Source: JACVRW01 sp963819635 (GTDB lineage Bacteria > Actinomycetota > Thermoleophilia > Solirubrobacterales > Thermoleophilaceae). Taken from it: DNA of 64,000 nt. Location: positions 558,001 to 622,000 of the forward strand of contig CAWFWX010000005.1 of the NCBI GenBank assembly GCA_963819635.1, read 5' to 3'. Position numbers and translations under genes: made by a program. How positions within the stretch are numbered: the first letter of the stretch is position 1; every line of letters begins with the position of its first letter. The notes below the pieces were generated by a model that searched no databases, was not told the DNA's origin, and saw nothing but the letters and a program-made list of their open reading frames with translations. Shown one piece after another: positions 7,965-16,205 of the stretch.

Positions 7965-9317
7965 TCAGGGAGTCGTTCGCTCCGGAACCCAGGTGTCCTT
8001 CGCCCCGCCGCCCTGCCCGCTGTTGACGACGAGCGAGCCGCGCTCGAGCGCCACGCGGCTGATCGCGGCGGGCAGCACCCGGACGCCATCGTTCGAGAGC
8101 AGGGCGTAGGGACGCAGGTCCACGTGGCGCGGCTCGAGCGCGCCATCCACGACGGTGGGATGGACCGAGAGCTGCACGACCTCCTGGCCGACCCAGCAGC
8201 CCGGCTCGGCGGCGATGCTCCGGCGGGTCTTCGCCTGGGTGTCCTCATCGGCGTGATCCCAGATCACGACCCCGTCGCCGCCGCTCTCGCCGCGCGGCTT
8301 CACGACCAGGCCTTCGAGGTCGTCGTCCGCCGTCACGAGCCGCGACGGCACCGATGGCAGCAGCGCTTCCTGGTCGAGGTAGAAGCGCACCAGCTCGTCG
8401 ACGTGGCCGTGCACGAGCTTGTCGTCGGCCACGCCCACTCCGGGGGCGTTCACGACCGCGATCGTGCCGGCCGCGCTCGGCTCGAGCAGCGCCTCGCCCA
8501 CGGCGGTGGGCGAGCCGTCGGAAATGGTGAAGCGATCCTCCTCCGTGCGCACGTATACGACGTCAACCGCCCGCGCGCGGCCATCGATCCATGCGACGAG
8601 GCGCCCATCGCGATGCTCGAGGTCGCCGAGCGTCACAAGCGGGGCGCAGAGCTCGCGCGCCAGGCGCTGGTGCTCCCACCAGCCGGCGGCCGACGACCCC
8701 TCGGACAGGATCACGGTCTGTGGCTCGGCGATACCGGGTAGCGCAGCGTCGCGCAGCGCCAGTGCCAGCTCGGCGAACGACGGCGAGAGGTCGCGTTGCG
8801 GCGGCGGGGCATCGAGCAGGTCGGAGAGAGTCTCGCGCGCGACGACCGCGTACGCCATCCCCGAGGCCATCCGCGTGTTGTCCTCGATCACGCGGAAGCG
8901 ACCGTCCTCGCAGCGGGCGATGTCGAGACCCGCGAACGAGATCCAGCGCTCGGGCGAGGCTCCGCGCATCGCGGGCTCGTAGTGCGGCGAGGCCTCGACC
9001 TCGTCACGGCCGATGAGCCCAGCCTCGAATACGCGGCCGTCTCCGTACACGTCGGCCACGAACGCCTCGAGCGCGAGCAGACGCTGCGTGATCCCGGCCT
9101 GCAGCTCCGACCACTCCGGCTCCGTGAGCACGCGCGGCACCGGGTCGAGCGCGAAGACGCCGCCGGGAGCGGCCGAGAAGGTCACCCCGCGTGCGTCGAG
9201 GCGCCGGCTGACCTCCGCCGCCACACGCGACGGCTCGCCGAGTGCGGCGAGCACCTCCGCGTAGTGGGCGCGCGGCTGTCCGGACTCGTCGTAGGCCTCG
9301 TCGTAGGGGCGGCTCAC
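7965..9317 (-). CDS. Circularly permuted ATP-grasp protein (CP_ATPgrasp type)
   Basis: The 450-residue product matches the circularly permuted ATP-grasp family (DUF404/DUF407 type). Characteristic segments include DPVPRVLTEPEWSELQAGI, YGDGRVFEAGLI and FRVIEDNTRMASGMAYAV. The late VVKPRGESGGDGVVIW is an ATP-grasp nucleotide-binding loop. Family members form amide bonds using ATP, but most have no known substrate. The GTG start (9317) overlaps the stop of the GcvT-type dehydrogenase gene (GTGA), so the two are translationally coupled. It may ligate or modify a product of that pathway (inference). Confidence 0.85.
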   Translation of the reverse strand: MSRPYDEAYDESGQPRAHYAEVLAALGEPSRVAAEVSRRLDARGVTFSAAPGGVFALDPVPRVLTEPEWSELQAGITQRLLALEAFVADVYGDGRVFEAGLIGRDEVEASPHYEPAMRGASPERWISFAGLDIARCEDGRFRVIEDNTRMASGMAYAVVARETLSDLLDAPPPQRDLSPSFAELALALRDAALPGIAEPQTVILSEGSSAAGWWEHQRLARELCAPLVTLGDLEHRDGRLVAWIDGRARAVDVVYVRTEEDRFTISDGSPTAVGEALLEPSAAGTIAVVNAPGVGVADDKLVHGHVDELVRFYLDQEALLPSVPSRLVTADDDLEGLVVKPRGESGGDGVVIWDHADEDTQAKTRRSIAAEPGCWVGQEVVQLSVHPTVVDGALEPRHVDLRPYALLSNDGVRVLPAAISRVALERGSLVVNSGQGGGAKDTWVPERTTP

Positions 9318-11749
9318 GCCTCCCCGCGTACCCGCTCACCGCCCGGGTCGAACAGCGGCTCCTCCGCGACCTGGCCGCCGACCCACTCACCGAAGATGTC
9401 GAGCTCGACCGGCGTGCCCGGGCCGGCGTGGTCGGGCGGGAGGTAGGCGTAGGCGATCGAGCGCTCCACGGTGTAGCCGTAGCCGCCCGAGGTCACGCGC
9501 CCGGCGATCTCGCCGCCCAGCCGAACCGGCTCGTTTCCGAGCGCCACCGACCGCGGGTCGTCCAGCGTGATGCAGCAGAGCCGCTTGCGCGGCGTCGCCG
9601 CGAGCAGCGCCTCCCGCCCGAGGAAGTCCTTGTCGAGCTTCACCGTGAAGTCGACCCCGCCCTCATGGGGGGTCTCGTCCGGCGTGATGTCGGCGCCCCA
9701 CACGCGGTACCCCTTCTCCACGCGGAGCGAGTCGATCGCCCGGTAGCCGCCGGCGACGATCTCGTGCGGCTCCCCGGCCTCCCAGATCGTGCGCCACAGG
9801 GCCGCGCCGTACTCCGTCGGGCAGTAGAGCTCCCATCCGAGCTCCCCGACGTACGTGACACGCAGGGCGCGCACGGGCACGTCCCCCACGGTGATCTCGC
9901 GGGCGGTCATGTAGGGGAAGGAGTCGTCGTCGAGGGCCTGGGGCGTGAGCGGAGCGATCACGTCGCGCGCCCGTGGGCCCCAGATCCCGAAGCACGCCCA
10001 GGCCGATGTCGCGTCGCGCAGCTGGACCGAGCCGTCGTCCGGCAGATGGCGGCGGATCCACTCGCGGTCGTGGTTGCCGAAGGCGGTACCGGTCACGATC
10101 GAGAACAGCTCGGCCCCGAGCCGGGCCACGGTGAAGTCGCACTCGATGCCGCCTCGCGAGTTGAGCATCTGCGTGTACGTGACCCGGCCGACGTCGCGCG
10201 CGACGCGGTTGTCGCAGAGCCACTCGAGCAGCTCGGCCGCGCCCGGTCCCACGACCTCCAGCTTCGCGAACGAAGACTCGTCGAAGACCGCCACGCTCTG
10301 GCGGCACGCGAGGTGCTCGGCTCCGATCGCCGGCGACCAGTGCTTGCCGGCCCAGCCGCGCGGCCGCAGCGACTCGTCGCCCCGCGAGGCGTTCGACTCG
10401 TACCAGTTCACCCGCTCCCAGCCGGACTTCTCGCCGAACGCCGCATCGCGGTCGCGGTGCCACCCGTAGGCCGGCGACGTGCGCAGCGGGCGTCCCGCCC
10501 GGCGCTCCTCGAAGGGGTAGTGGATGTCGTAGTAGGTCTCGTAGGTCTCGAGCACCCGCTTCGGCGTGTACGAGGGCGAGCGGTACTGCGAGCCGAAGCG
10601 GCGCACGTCCATCTGCCACAGGTCCATCTGTGGCTCGCCGCTTGCGATCCACTCGGCCATGACCTTGCCGACGCCGCCCGCGCCGGCGAGCCCGTGCGCG
10701 CAGAAGCCGCCCGCCACGAACAGCCCGGGCACCTCGGTCTCGCCGAGGCAGAACTCGTTGTCCGGCGTGAAGCCCTCGGGCCCGTTGATCATCCGCGTGA
10801 CCTTCACGTCCTCCATCTGCGGCACGCGCCGTCGGGAGTTCACGACGATCTCCTCGAAGCGGTCCCAGTCGTCCTCGAGCAGCCGGCCGTTGAAGTCGGG
10901 CGGGATGCGCTCGAACCCCGCTCCGTCGCCCGGCTGGAACGCGGGCGCCGCGGGGCGCTCGTAGCCGCCCATGACGAGCCCGCCGCCTTCCTCCCGGAAG
11001 TAGATGAGGAGGTCGGGGTCGCGCAGCGTCGGCAGCGGGTTGGCCGGGTCACGCTCGCGGAACGGCTGGGTGACGATGTACTCATGGGACATCGGGACGA
11101 CGGGGATGCGCACGCCGGCCATGCGCCCGAGCTCGGCGGAGAACATCCCGCCGGCGATCACGATGACCTCGGCGTGGATGTCACCCCGCTCGGTGCGGAC
11201 GAGCCCGGGCTCGATGCCAGTCACGCGCGTGCTCGTGAAGATGCGCGCGCCACCCTCGCGCGCGCCCTCGGCGAGCGCGAACGTGAGCTGCGACGGGTCG
11301 AGGTAGCCGTCGGTCGGAAGCCAGGCCGCGCCGAGGACCCCATCCGTCGACATCAGCGGGAACAGCGCCTTCGACTCGTCGGCCGAGATCAGGTCGAGCG
11401 GCAGGCCGAACGTCTTCGCCCAGCCCGCCTGGCGGCGCAGCTCCTCCATGCGCTCCTCGCTCGACGCGAGCCGGATCCCGCCGCACTCGACCCAGCCACA
11501 CGCTTCGCCGAGCTTCCGGTAGAGCTCGACCGAGTACATCATCATCTTGGTCAGGTTCACCGAGCCGCGCAGCTGCCCGACGAGTCCCGCGGAGTGGAAC
11601 GTGGAGCCCGAGGTGAGCTGATTGCGCTCGACCAGCACCAGGTCGTCCCAGCCGAGCTCGGCGAGGTGGTACGCGATCGACGTGCCGCCCACCCCTCCGC
11701 CGACGATCACGCAGCGCGCGGCGCCGGGGAGCTCGCGGAGCGAGGCCAC
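9314..11749 (-). CDS. GcvT-type FAD-dependent dehydrogenase (dimethylglycine/sarcosine dehydrogenase-like)
   Basis: The 811-residue product has an N-terminal DAO domain with FAD motif CVIVGGGVGGTSIAYHL. TSGSTFHSAGLVGQ follows, whose His is the usual covalent FAD attachment site in dimethylglycine and sarcosine dehydrogenases. A middle FAO_M region comes next, then a folate-binding aminomethyltransferase (GCV_T) domain with its C-terminal barrel. These enzymes demethylate N-methylglycines and transfer the carbon to tetrahydrofolate. I take the GTG at 11749 as start because it overlaps the preceding TAG and the FAD motif follows within 15 residues. It sits between the choline-kinase-like gene and the ATP-grasp gene, all coupled. 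The exact N-methyl substrate is inferred from the family. Confidence 0.9.
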   Translation of the reverse strand: MASLRELPGAARCVIVGGGVGGTSIAYHLAELGWDDLVLVERNQLTSGSTFHSAGLVGQLRGSVNLTKMMMYSVELYRKLGEACGWVECGGIRLASSEERMEELRRQAGWAKTFGLPLDLISADESKALFPLMSTDGVLGAAWLPTDGYLDPSQLTFALAEGAREGGARIFTSTRVTGIEPGLVRTERGDIHAEVIVIAGGMFSAELGRMAGVRIPVVPMSHEYIVTQPFRERDPANPLPTLRDPDLLIYFREEGGGLVMGGYERPAAPAFQPGDGAGFERIPPDFNGRLLEDDWDRFEEIVVNSRRRVPQMEDVKVTRMINGPEGFTPDNEFCLGETEVPGLFVAGGFCAHGLAGAGGVGKVMAEWIASGEPQMDLWQMDVRRFGSQYRSPSYTPKRVLETYETYYDIHYPFEERRAGRPLRTSPAYGWHRDRDAAFGEKSGWERVNWYESNASRGDESLRPRGWAGKHWSPAIGAEHLACRQSVAVFDESSFAKLEVVGPGAAELLEWLCDNRVARDVGRVTYTQMLNSRGGIECDFTVARLGAELFSIVTGTAFGNHDREWIRRHLPDDGSVQLRDATSAWACFGIWGPRARDVIAPLTPQALDDDSFPYMTAREITVGDVPVRALRVTYVGELGWELYCPTEYGAALWRTIWEAGEPHEIVAGGYRAIDSLRVEKGYRVWGADITPDETPHEGGVDFTVKLDKDFLGREALLAATPRKRLCCITLDDPRSVALGNEPVRLGGEIAGRVTSGGYGYTVERSIAYAYLPPDHAGPGTPVELDIFGEWVGGQVAEEPLFDPGGERVRGEA

Positions 11750-12678
11750 TACCCGCGGGCCGCCTCGATCCACTCCTCGAAGCGCGGGTCGCTGCGCGCC
11801 TTCTCGAGGCGGTCGAAGTGCTTGCGCGTGTACTCCCCGTAGTCGAAGTCGAGCTCGGACACGCCGGCCTGCACGACGCCCCACATCGCCTCGCGGAAGT
11901 CCGACATGAAGCGGAACAGCTTGAGCGTGGCAAGCCGGCGCTCGTCGGGCGGCTCGCCGAAGTAAGCCTCGAGCAGCTGCGCCTCCTGCTCGTCGTCGAA
12001 CTCGTTGTTAACGGCGAAGTTGCCGAGGTCGAACCACCGGTCGCCCATGCCGGCGTACTCCCAGTCGATCAGCTTGATCCCGTCGCCGTCGCGCAGGAAG
12101 TTCGCCGTGAGGAGGTCGTTGTGCGCCGGCACGGGCTGGTGGTCGTCCTGGTCCCTGATCGTCTTCTCGATCCTGTGCGCGACCTCGAGCGCGTCGTCGT
12201 ATCCCTCGGGCGGCTCGCTGCCGTTGGCGCGGCCGCTTTCCGCGTACTCCTCCACGAGGCGGAAGGAGTCGAAGCCGGTCGGGAGCACGATGCCGAAGTC
12301 GTGGAACCGGCGCAGGTCGCGCGCGATCGCCTTCAGCGTTTCCGGCTCGCGCAGCTCGTCGACGCTCATCTCCCGGCCGTCGATGAACAGCGTCACGAGG
12401 CAGGACGGTTCCTCGAGCATCGCCGCGACCTTGGGCGCGATGCCGAGGTCGGCGGCTGCCTTGTTCGCGATGCACTCCGCGGTCCGGTCGATCCCCAGGA
12501 TCCCGGTGCGCTTGCCGGGCAGGCGTACGACGTAGTCGGTGCCGCCGAAGTTCACGCGGAAGTTGCGGTTCGTGATCCCGCCCTCGAGCTGGACGACGCT
12601 GCCCTGCCTCGGCCCCAGCAGCGCGGTGACGCGAGCCACCACCTCTGTGAGCTCCGGAATCGTGATCTCCTCGTGCAT
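11749..12678 (-). CDS. Choline/ethanolamine kinase-like phosphotransferase
   Basis: This 309-residue protein belongs to the APH/choline kinase superfamily. It has a nucleotide-loop motif GGITNRNFRV (33-42), a catalytic Brenner motif HNDLLTANF (186-194) and a metal-binding IDWEYAG (204-210). The GG.TN.NF version and the IDWEYA.. loop are closer to LicA/choline kinases than to antibiotic kinases. It likely phosphorylates a small amino alcohol such as choline or ethanolamine. Its stop overlaps the GTG of the GcvT-type dehydrogenase gene, which fits use of choline- or ethanolamine-derived carbon. It is divergent from the K+/H+ antiporter gene. Confidence 0.85.
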   Translation of the reverse strand: MHEEITIPELTEVVARVTALLGPRQGSVVQLEGGITNRNFRVNFGGTDYVVRLPGKRTGILGIDRTAECIANKAAADLGIAPKVAAMLEEPSCLVTLFIDGREMSVDELREPETLKAIARDLRRFHDFGIVLPTGFDSFRLVEEYAESGRANGSEPPEGYDDALEVAHRIEKTIRDQDDHQPVPAHNDLLTANFLRDGDGIKLIDWEYAGMGDRWFDLGNFAVNNEFDDEQEAQLLEAYFGEPPDERRLATLKLFRFMSDFREAMWGVVQAGVSELDFDYGEYTRKHFDRLEKARSDPRFEEWIEAARG

Positions 12679-12727
12679 GCGCGCACACTACGCCCGCGCC
12701 GGTTTACATGCGAGGCTCCCGGGCCCC

Positions 12728-14521
12728 ATGTCGGACGGCGAGCTGATCCTTGTCGCGGCGGCGCTGCTCGCTGCGGGAATCGCGGCATCCCTCGTTGCCT
12801 CGCGGATACGCCTACCCGGCCTCCTGCTGTTCCTCGGCGTCGGGATGGCGATCGGCTCGGAGGGGACCGGCTGGATCGACTTCGGCGCCGACTTCGAGGA
12901 CTACGAGCTAGCTCGCACGATCGGCATCGTCGCGCTCGCGCTGATCCTGTTCGAGGGCGGTCTGACCGCCGGCTTCGACGAGATCCGGCCCGTGCTGCGC
13001 CCATCGCTCAGCCTCGCGATCGTCGGGACGCTCGGGACCTGCGTGCTGTGCGGCTTTGCGGCGTCGTGGCTGTTCGACTTCTCGATTCTCGAGGGGATGC
13101 TGCTCGGGGCCATCATCTCCTCCACCGACGGCGCTGCGATCTTCGCGCTCCTGCGCGAGTCGACGCTCCGCCGAAGGCTGGCGCGGACGCTCGAGGGCGA
13201 GGCGGGCTTCAACGACCCGGTCGCGATCCTGCTCGTGATCGGGTTCATCGAGTGGATCCAGCAGGACGACTACGGCGTGCTCGACATGGTGCTCCTGTTC
13301 GTGCGCGAGATGGGAATCGGCGCGGCGGTCGGTCTCGCGGTCGGGTCGCTCGGGGTATACGGGCTGCGCAACACGCGGCTCGCGAGCCCGGGCCTCTATC
13401 CGGTCGCCACGCTGGCCACGGCCGGCCTCGCCTTCGGCGGCGCGGCCACCCTGCACGGCTCCGGGTTCCTGGCGGCGTACCTCGCCGGGCTCGTGCTCGG
13501 GTCGGGCCGCATCCCCGCGAAGCAGACCGTGACGGTCTTCCACCAGGGGCTCGCGTGGGTAGCCCAAATCGCGATGTTCCTCACCCTCGGCCTGCTCGTC
13601 TTCCCGAGCGAGCTCGGCGACGTGTGGGCCAAGGGGACCGCGCTCGCGCTGATCCTCATCTTCATCGCGCGACCCCTGCCCACGTTCGTCGCGACCGCGC
13701 TCGACCGCTTCACGACGAGCGAGCGCGCGGTGTTGAGCTGGGCGGGGCTGCGCGGCGCCGTGCCGGTGGTGCTCGCGACCTTCCCGGTGATCGAGGGCGT
13801 GGAGCACAGCCGGGAGTTCTTCAACATCGTCTTCTTCGCGGTCGTGCTCTCGACGCTCCTGCAGGGGACGACCGTCGAGTGGCTGGCCAGCAGGCTGGGC
13901 CTGACGACGTCGGAGCCGGCGCTCCCGCGCCCGCTCGTCGAGATGGGCACGGTACGGCGGCTCGGCGCCGAGATCGTGGAATACCCGGTCGGACCGGACG
14001 ACGCCATAGCCGGGCAGCTCGTGCGCGAACTGGGGCTGCCGCGCGACGCGCTCCTGAGCGTCATCGTTCGCGGCGACGAGGCGCTGCTGCCGCGCGGCTC
14101 CACCCGCATCGAGGCGGCCGACCGGCTGCACGTGCTCGTGCGCGAGGAGGTGGCCGAGGAGGTGGAGGACCTGCTCGAGCGCTGGCGGCTCGGGCCGGTC
14201 GGGCTGCCCGTGCGCCAGCGGCCGCAGATGCGCTCCGGCTCCGCGGTGTTCACCGCGCGGAGGTGGACGGAGGCCGACGGCGACGCGGGCTTCCCCAAGG
14301 AGGTCGAGGGCGTGCCGGTCGCCGAGCAGATCCGAACCCGCCGCGACGTGCCCGGCGCGCTCGTGCTGCTCGTGGACGGCCGCTCCGCCGTCACCGGCCC
14401 GATCATGGCGCTGGGCGGTGCGCTGCAGCTTCAGCGCTACGCCCGCCGGCGGCTCGTCGCCGAGGAGGACGCCGCGGCACGCGCCTGGTGGCAGGAGGTC
14501 ATCGGCGCTCTGGCCCGCTGA
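12728..14521 (+). CDS. K+(Na+)/H+ antiporter, CPA1 NhaP2/CvrA type with RCK_C domain
   Basis: The 597-residue product has about 12 membrane segments in the first 390 residues. CPA1 signature regions are present: SSTDGAAIFALLRES and EGEAGFNDPVAILLV, which includes the ion-binding Asp. Later comes LSWAGLRGAVPVVLATFP. An RCK_C/TrkA-C ligand domain follows (about 410-480), then a C-terminal CorC/HlyC-like domain, as in CvrA/NhaP2. It would export K+ or Na+ in exchange for protons and control cytoplasmic pH or ion levels. I use the ATG at 12728, directly before the first membrane helix. It is a single gene ahead of the permease promoter. Confidence 0.9.
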   Translation: MSDGELILVAAALLAAGIAASLVASRIRLPGLLLFLGVGMAIGSEGTGWIDFGADFEDYELARTIGIVALALILFEGGLTAGFDEIRPVLRPSLSLAIVGTLGTCVLCGFAASWLFDFSILEGMLLGAIISSTDGAAIFALLRESTLRRRLARTLEGEAGFNDPVAILLVIGFIEWIQQDDYGVLDMVLLFVREMGIGAAVGLAVGSLGVYGLRNTRLASPGLYPVATLATAGLAFGGAATLHGSGFLAAYLAGLVLGSGRIPAKQTVTVFHQGLAWVAQIAMFLTLGLLVFPSELGDVWAKGTALALILIFIARPLPTFVATALDRFTTSERAVLSWAGLRGAVPVVLATFPVIEGVEHSREFFNIVFFAVVLSTLLQGTTVEWLASRLGLTTSEPALPRPLVEMGTVRRLGAEIVEYPVGPDDAIAGQLVRELGLPRDALLSVIVRGDEALLPRGSTRIEAADRLHVLVREEVAEEVEDLLERWRLGPVGLPVRQRPQMRSGSAVFTARRWTEADGDAGFPKEVEGVPVAEQIRTRRDVPGALVLLVDGRSAVTGPIMALGGALQLQRYARRRLVAEEDAAARAWWQEVIGALAR

Positions 14522-14526
14522 GACCC

Positions 14527-14556
14527 TTGCTTTCCGTCCAGCGGCTGGCATACAGT
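14527..14556 (+). promoter_or_regulatory. Candidate sigma-70-type promoter for the permease gene
   Basis: A -35-like TTGCTT (14527-14532) and a -10-like TACAGT (14551-14556) are 18 nt apart in the short gap after the antiporter stop. They lie 36 nt before the permease ATG, which has a strong ribosome binding site AGGAGG at 14579-14584. The match to consensus is moderate. Confidence 0.4.
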
Positions 14557-14591
14557 CGCCTCGCCGGACTCCCCAATTAGGAGGACAAGCC

Positions 14592-16205
14592 ATGGCGGAT
14601 CAGGCTCTGGACCGGGACGAACAGAGACTTGCCGAGCTGGGGTACAAGCAGGAGCTCGACCGTGGGTGGTCGCGGTTCTCCAACTTCGCGATCTCGTTCA
14701 CGATCATCTCGGTGCTCGCGGGGTGCTTCACGACCTACCCGCAGGCGTGGAACCTCGGCGGCCCGATCGCCATTTCCTGGGGTTGGCCGATCGTCTGCCT
14801 GATCATCCTGACCGTCGCCTTCAGCATGGCCGAGGTCGCTTCGGCCTATCCGACGGCCGGCGGCCCTTACTGGTGGGCCAACGAGCTCGGCGGCCCGGTC
14901 TGGTCCTGGTACACGGGCTGGCTGAACCTGCTCGGCCTGGTCGCGATCGTCGCGACGGTCGACTGGTTCTGCGCGCAGTTCTTCTCGTTCGTGTTCAACC
15001 TCTGGGGAGTCGACTTCATCCTGAACTTCGCCGACGCGGTGTCGCTCGGCGAGATCTTCATCCTCTTCATGGTGATCCTGGCGCTCCACGCGCTGATCAA
15101 CATCTACTCGTCGCACCTGGTCGCGCTGTTCAACAACATCTCGGTGTTCTGGCACTGCGTCGGCGTCGTGGTGATCATCGGCATCCTGATCATCGTCCCC
15201 GACCGCCACCAGAGCGTGGACTTCGTGTTCACCGAGCGGATCAACAACTCGGGCTTCGGGATGGGGATGTACTGGTTCTACATCCTGCCGACCGGCCTGC
15301 TCCTGACCATGTACACGGTCACGGGCTACGACGCCTCGGCGCACGTCGCCGAGGAGACGAGGGACGCCGAGATCTCGGCCGCGAAGGGCGTCTGGCAGTC
15401 GGTTGCGCTCTCGGCGCTGATCGGCTGGTTCGTCCTGCTGGCGATCACCTTCGCGGCGAGCGACGTGGGCGCGGTCAACGACGGCGGCGGCACCTCGCTG
15501 GCGATCTTCCAGAGCGCGATGTCGGAGGGCTGGGCCGAGACCGTGATCCTGATCTCCGCGGTCGGCCAGTTCTTCTGCGGCATGGCCTGCGTCACGAGCT
15601 GCTCGCGGACCTTCTTCGCGCTCTCGCGTGACCGGGTCACGCCGGGCCACAGGCTCTGGGCGAGCGTGAACGGCGCGCGCGGCGTGCCCGTGGCCGCCGT
15701 GGTCGGCTCCTGCGTGCTCGCGGGCATCATCTCGCTGCCGGCGCTGGGGGGCAACGCGGCCGGCGTCCCCGTGGCCTTCTTCGCGGTCGTGTCGATCGGC
15801 GTGCTGGGCCTCTACGCCGCCTACGTCATCCCGGTCTACCTGCGCTGGCGCAAGGGCGACGCGTTCGAGCAGGGCGCGTGGAACCTGGGCAACAGGTGGA
15901 GGTGGATGAACCCGATCGCGGTGATCTGGGTGATCATCACCTCGATCTACTTCTGCCTGCCCTTCTACGGGCCGGCGGCGGTCTGGTGGGACGACACGTT
16001 CGACTGGAACGCGGCCAACTTCACGCCACTCGTCATGGGCGTGCTCCTGATCGCCATCACGATCGCCTGGGTCGGAGGGATGAACAAGCGCTACAAGGGC
16101 CCGATCCGGACGATCTCGTTCGACGAGGGCATGGGCATCACCGAGGAGAAGCCGATCGACACCTCGGAGCCCCCGCCGGCCACGCCGCCGGCGGCACCGG
16201 CCTAG
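14592..16205 (+). CDS. APC-superfamily permease, ACT (amino acid/choline transporter) family
   Basis: The 537-residue product has about 12 membrane segments. Its N-terminus (LAELGYKQELDRGWSRFSNF followed by an IISV helix) is the hallmark of the ACT family, which includes yeast choline and GABA permeases. GYDASAHVAEET is another family signature. The C-terminal 40 residues are cytoplasmic and Pro-rich. The start is secure: ATG 14592 has AGGAGG 7 nt upstream. It would import an amine or amino acid; the flanking kinase-, ligase- and aldehyde-dehydrogenase-like genes point to choline, ethanolamine or another short amine (inference). Its stop overlaps the convergent FGGY kinase stop by 4 nt. Confidence 0.9.
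   Translation: MADQALDRDEQRLAELGYKQELDRGWSRFSNFAISFTIISVLAGCFTTYPQAWNLGGPIAISWGWPIVCLIILTVAFSMAEVASAYPTAGGPYWWANELGGPVWSWYTGWLNLLGLVAIVATVDWFCAQFFSFVFNLWGVDFILNFADAVSLGEIFILFMVILALHALINIYSSHLVALFNNISVFWHCVGVVVIIGILIIVPDRHQSVDFVFTERINNSGFGMGMYWFYILPTGLLLTMYTVTGYDASAHVAEETRDAEISAAKGVWQSVALSALIGWFVLLAITFAASDVGAVNDGGGTSLAIFQSAMSEGWAETVILISAVGQFFCGMACVTSCSRTFFALSRDRVTPGHRLWASVNGARGVPVAAVVGSCVLAGIISLPALGGNAAGVPVAFFAVVSIGVLGLYAAYVIPVYLRWRKGDAFEQGAWNLGNRWRWMNPIAVIWVIITSIYFCLPFYGPAAVWWDDTFDWNAANFTPLVMGVLLIAITIAWVGGMNKRYKGPIRTISFDEGMGITEEKPIDTSEPPPATPPAAPA

Noticed and set aside
9317..9330. Glycine riboswitch near the GcvT-type dehydrogenase
   Set aside because: Genes there overlap directly, leaving no leader; none of the gaps around the island holds a recognisable riboswitch core.
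9242..11842. 866-codon plus-strand open frame opposite the GcvT-type dehydrogenase
   Set aside because: No domain pattern, typical antisense composition; the minus strand encodes a complete 811-residue dehydrogenase.
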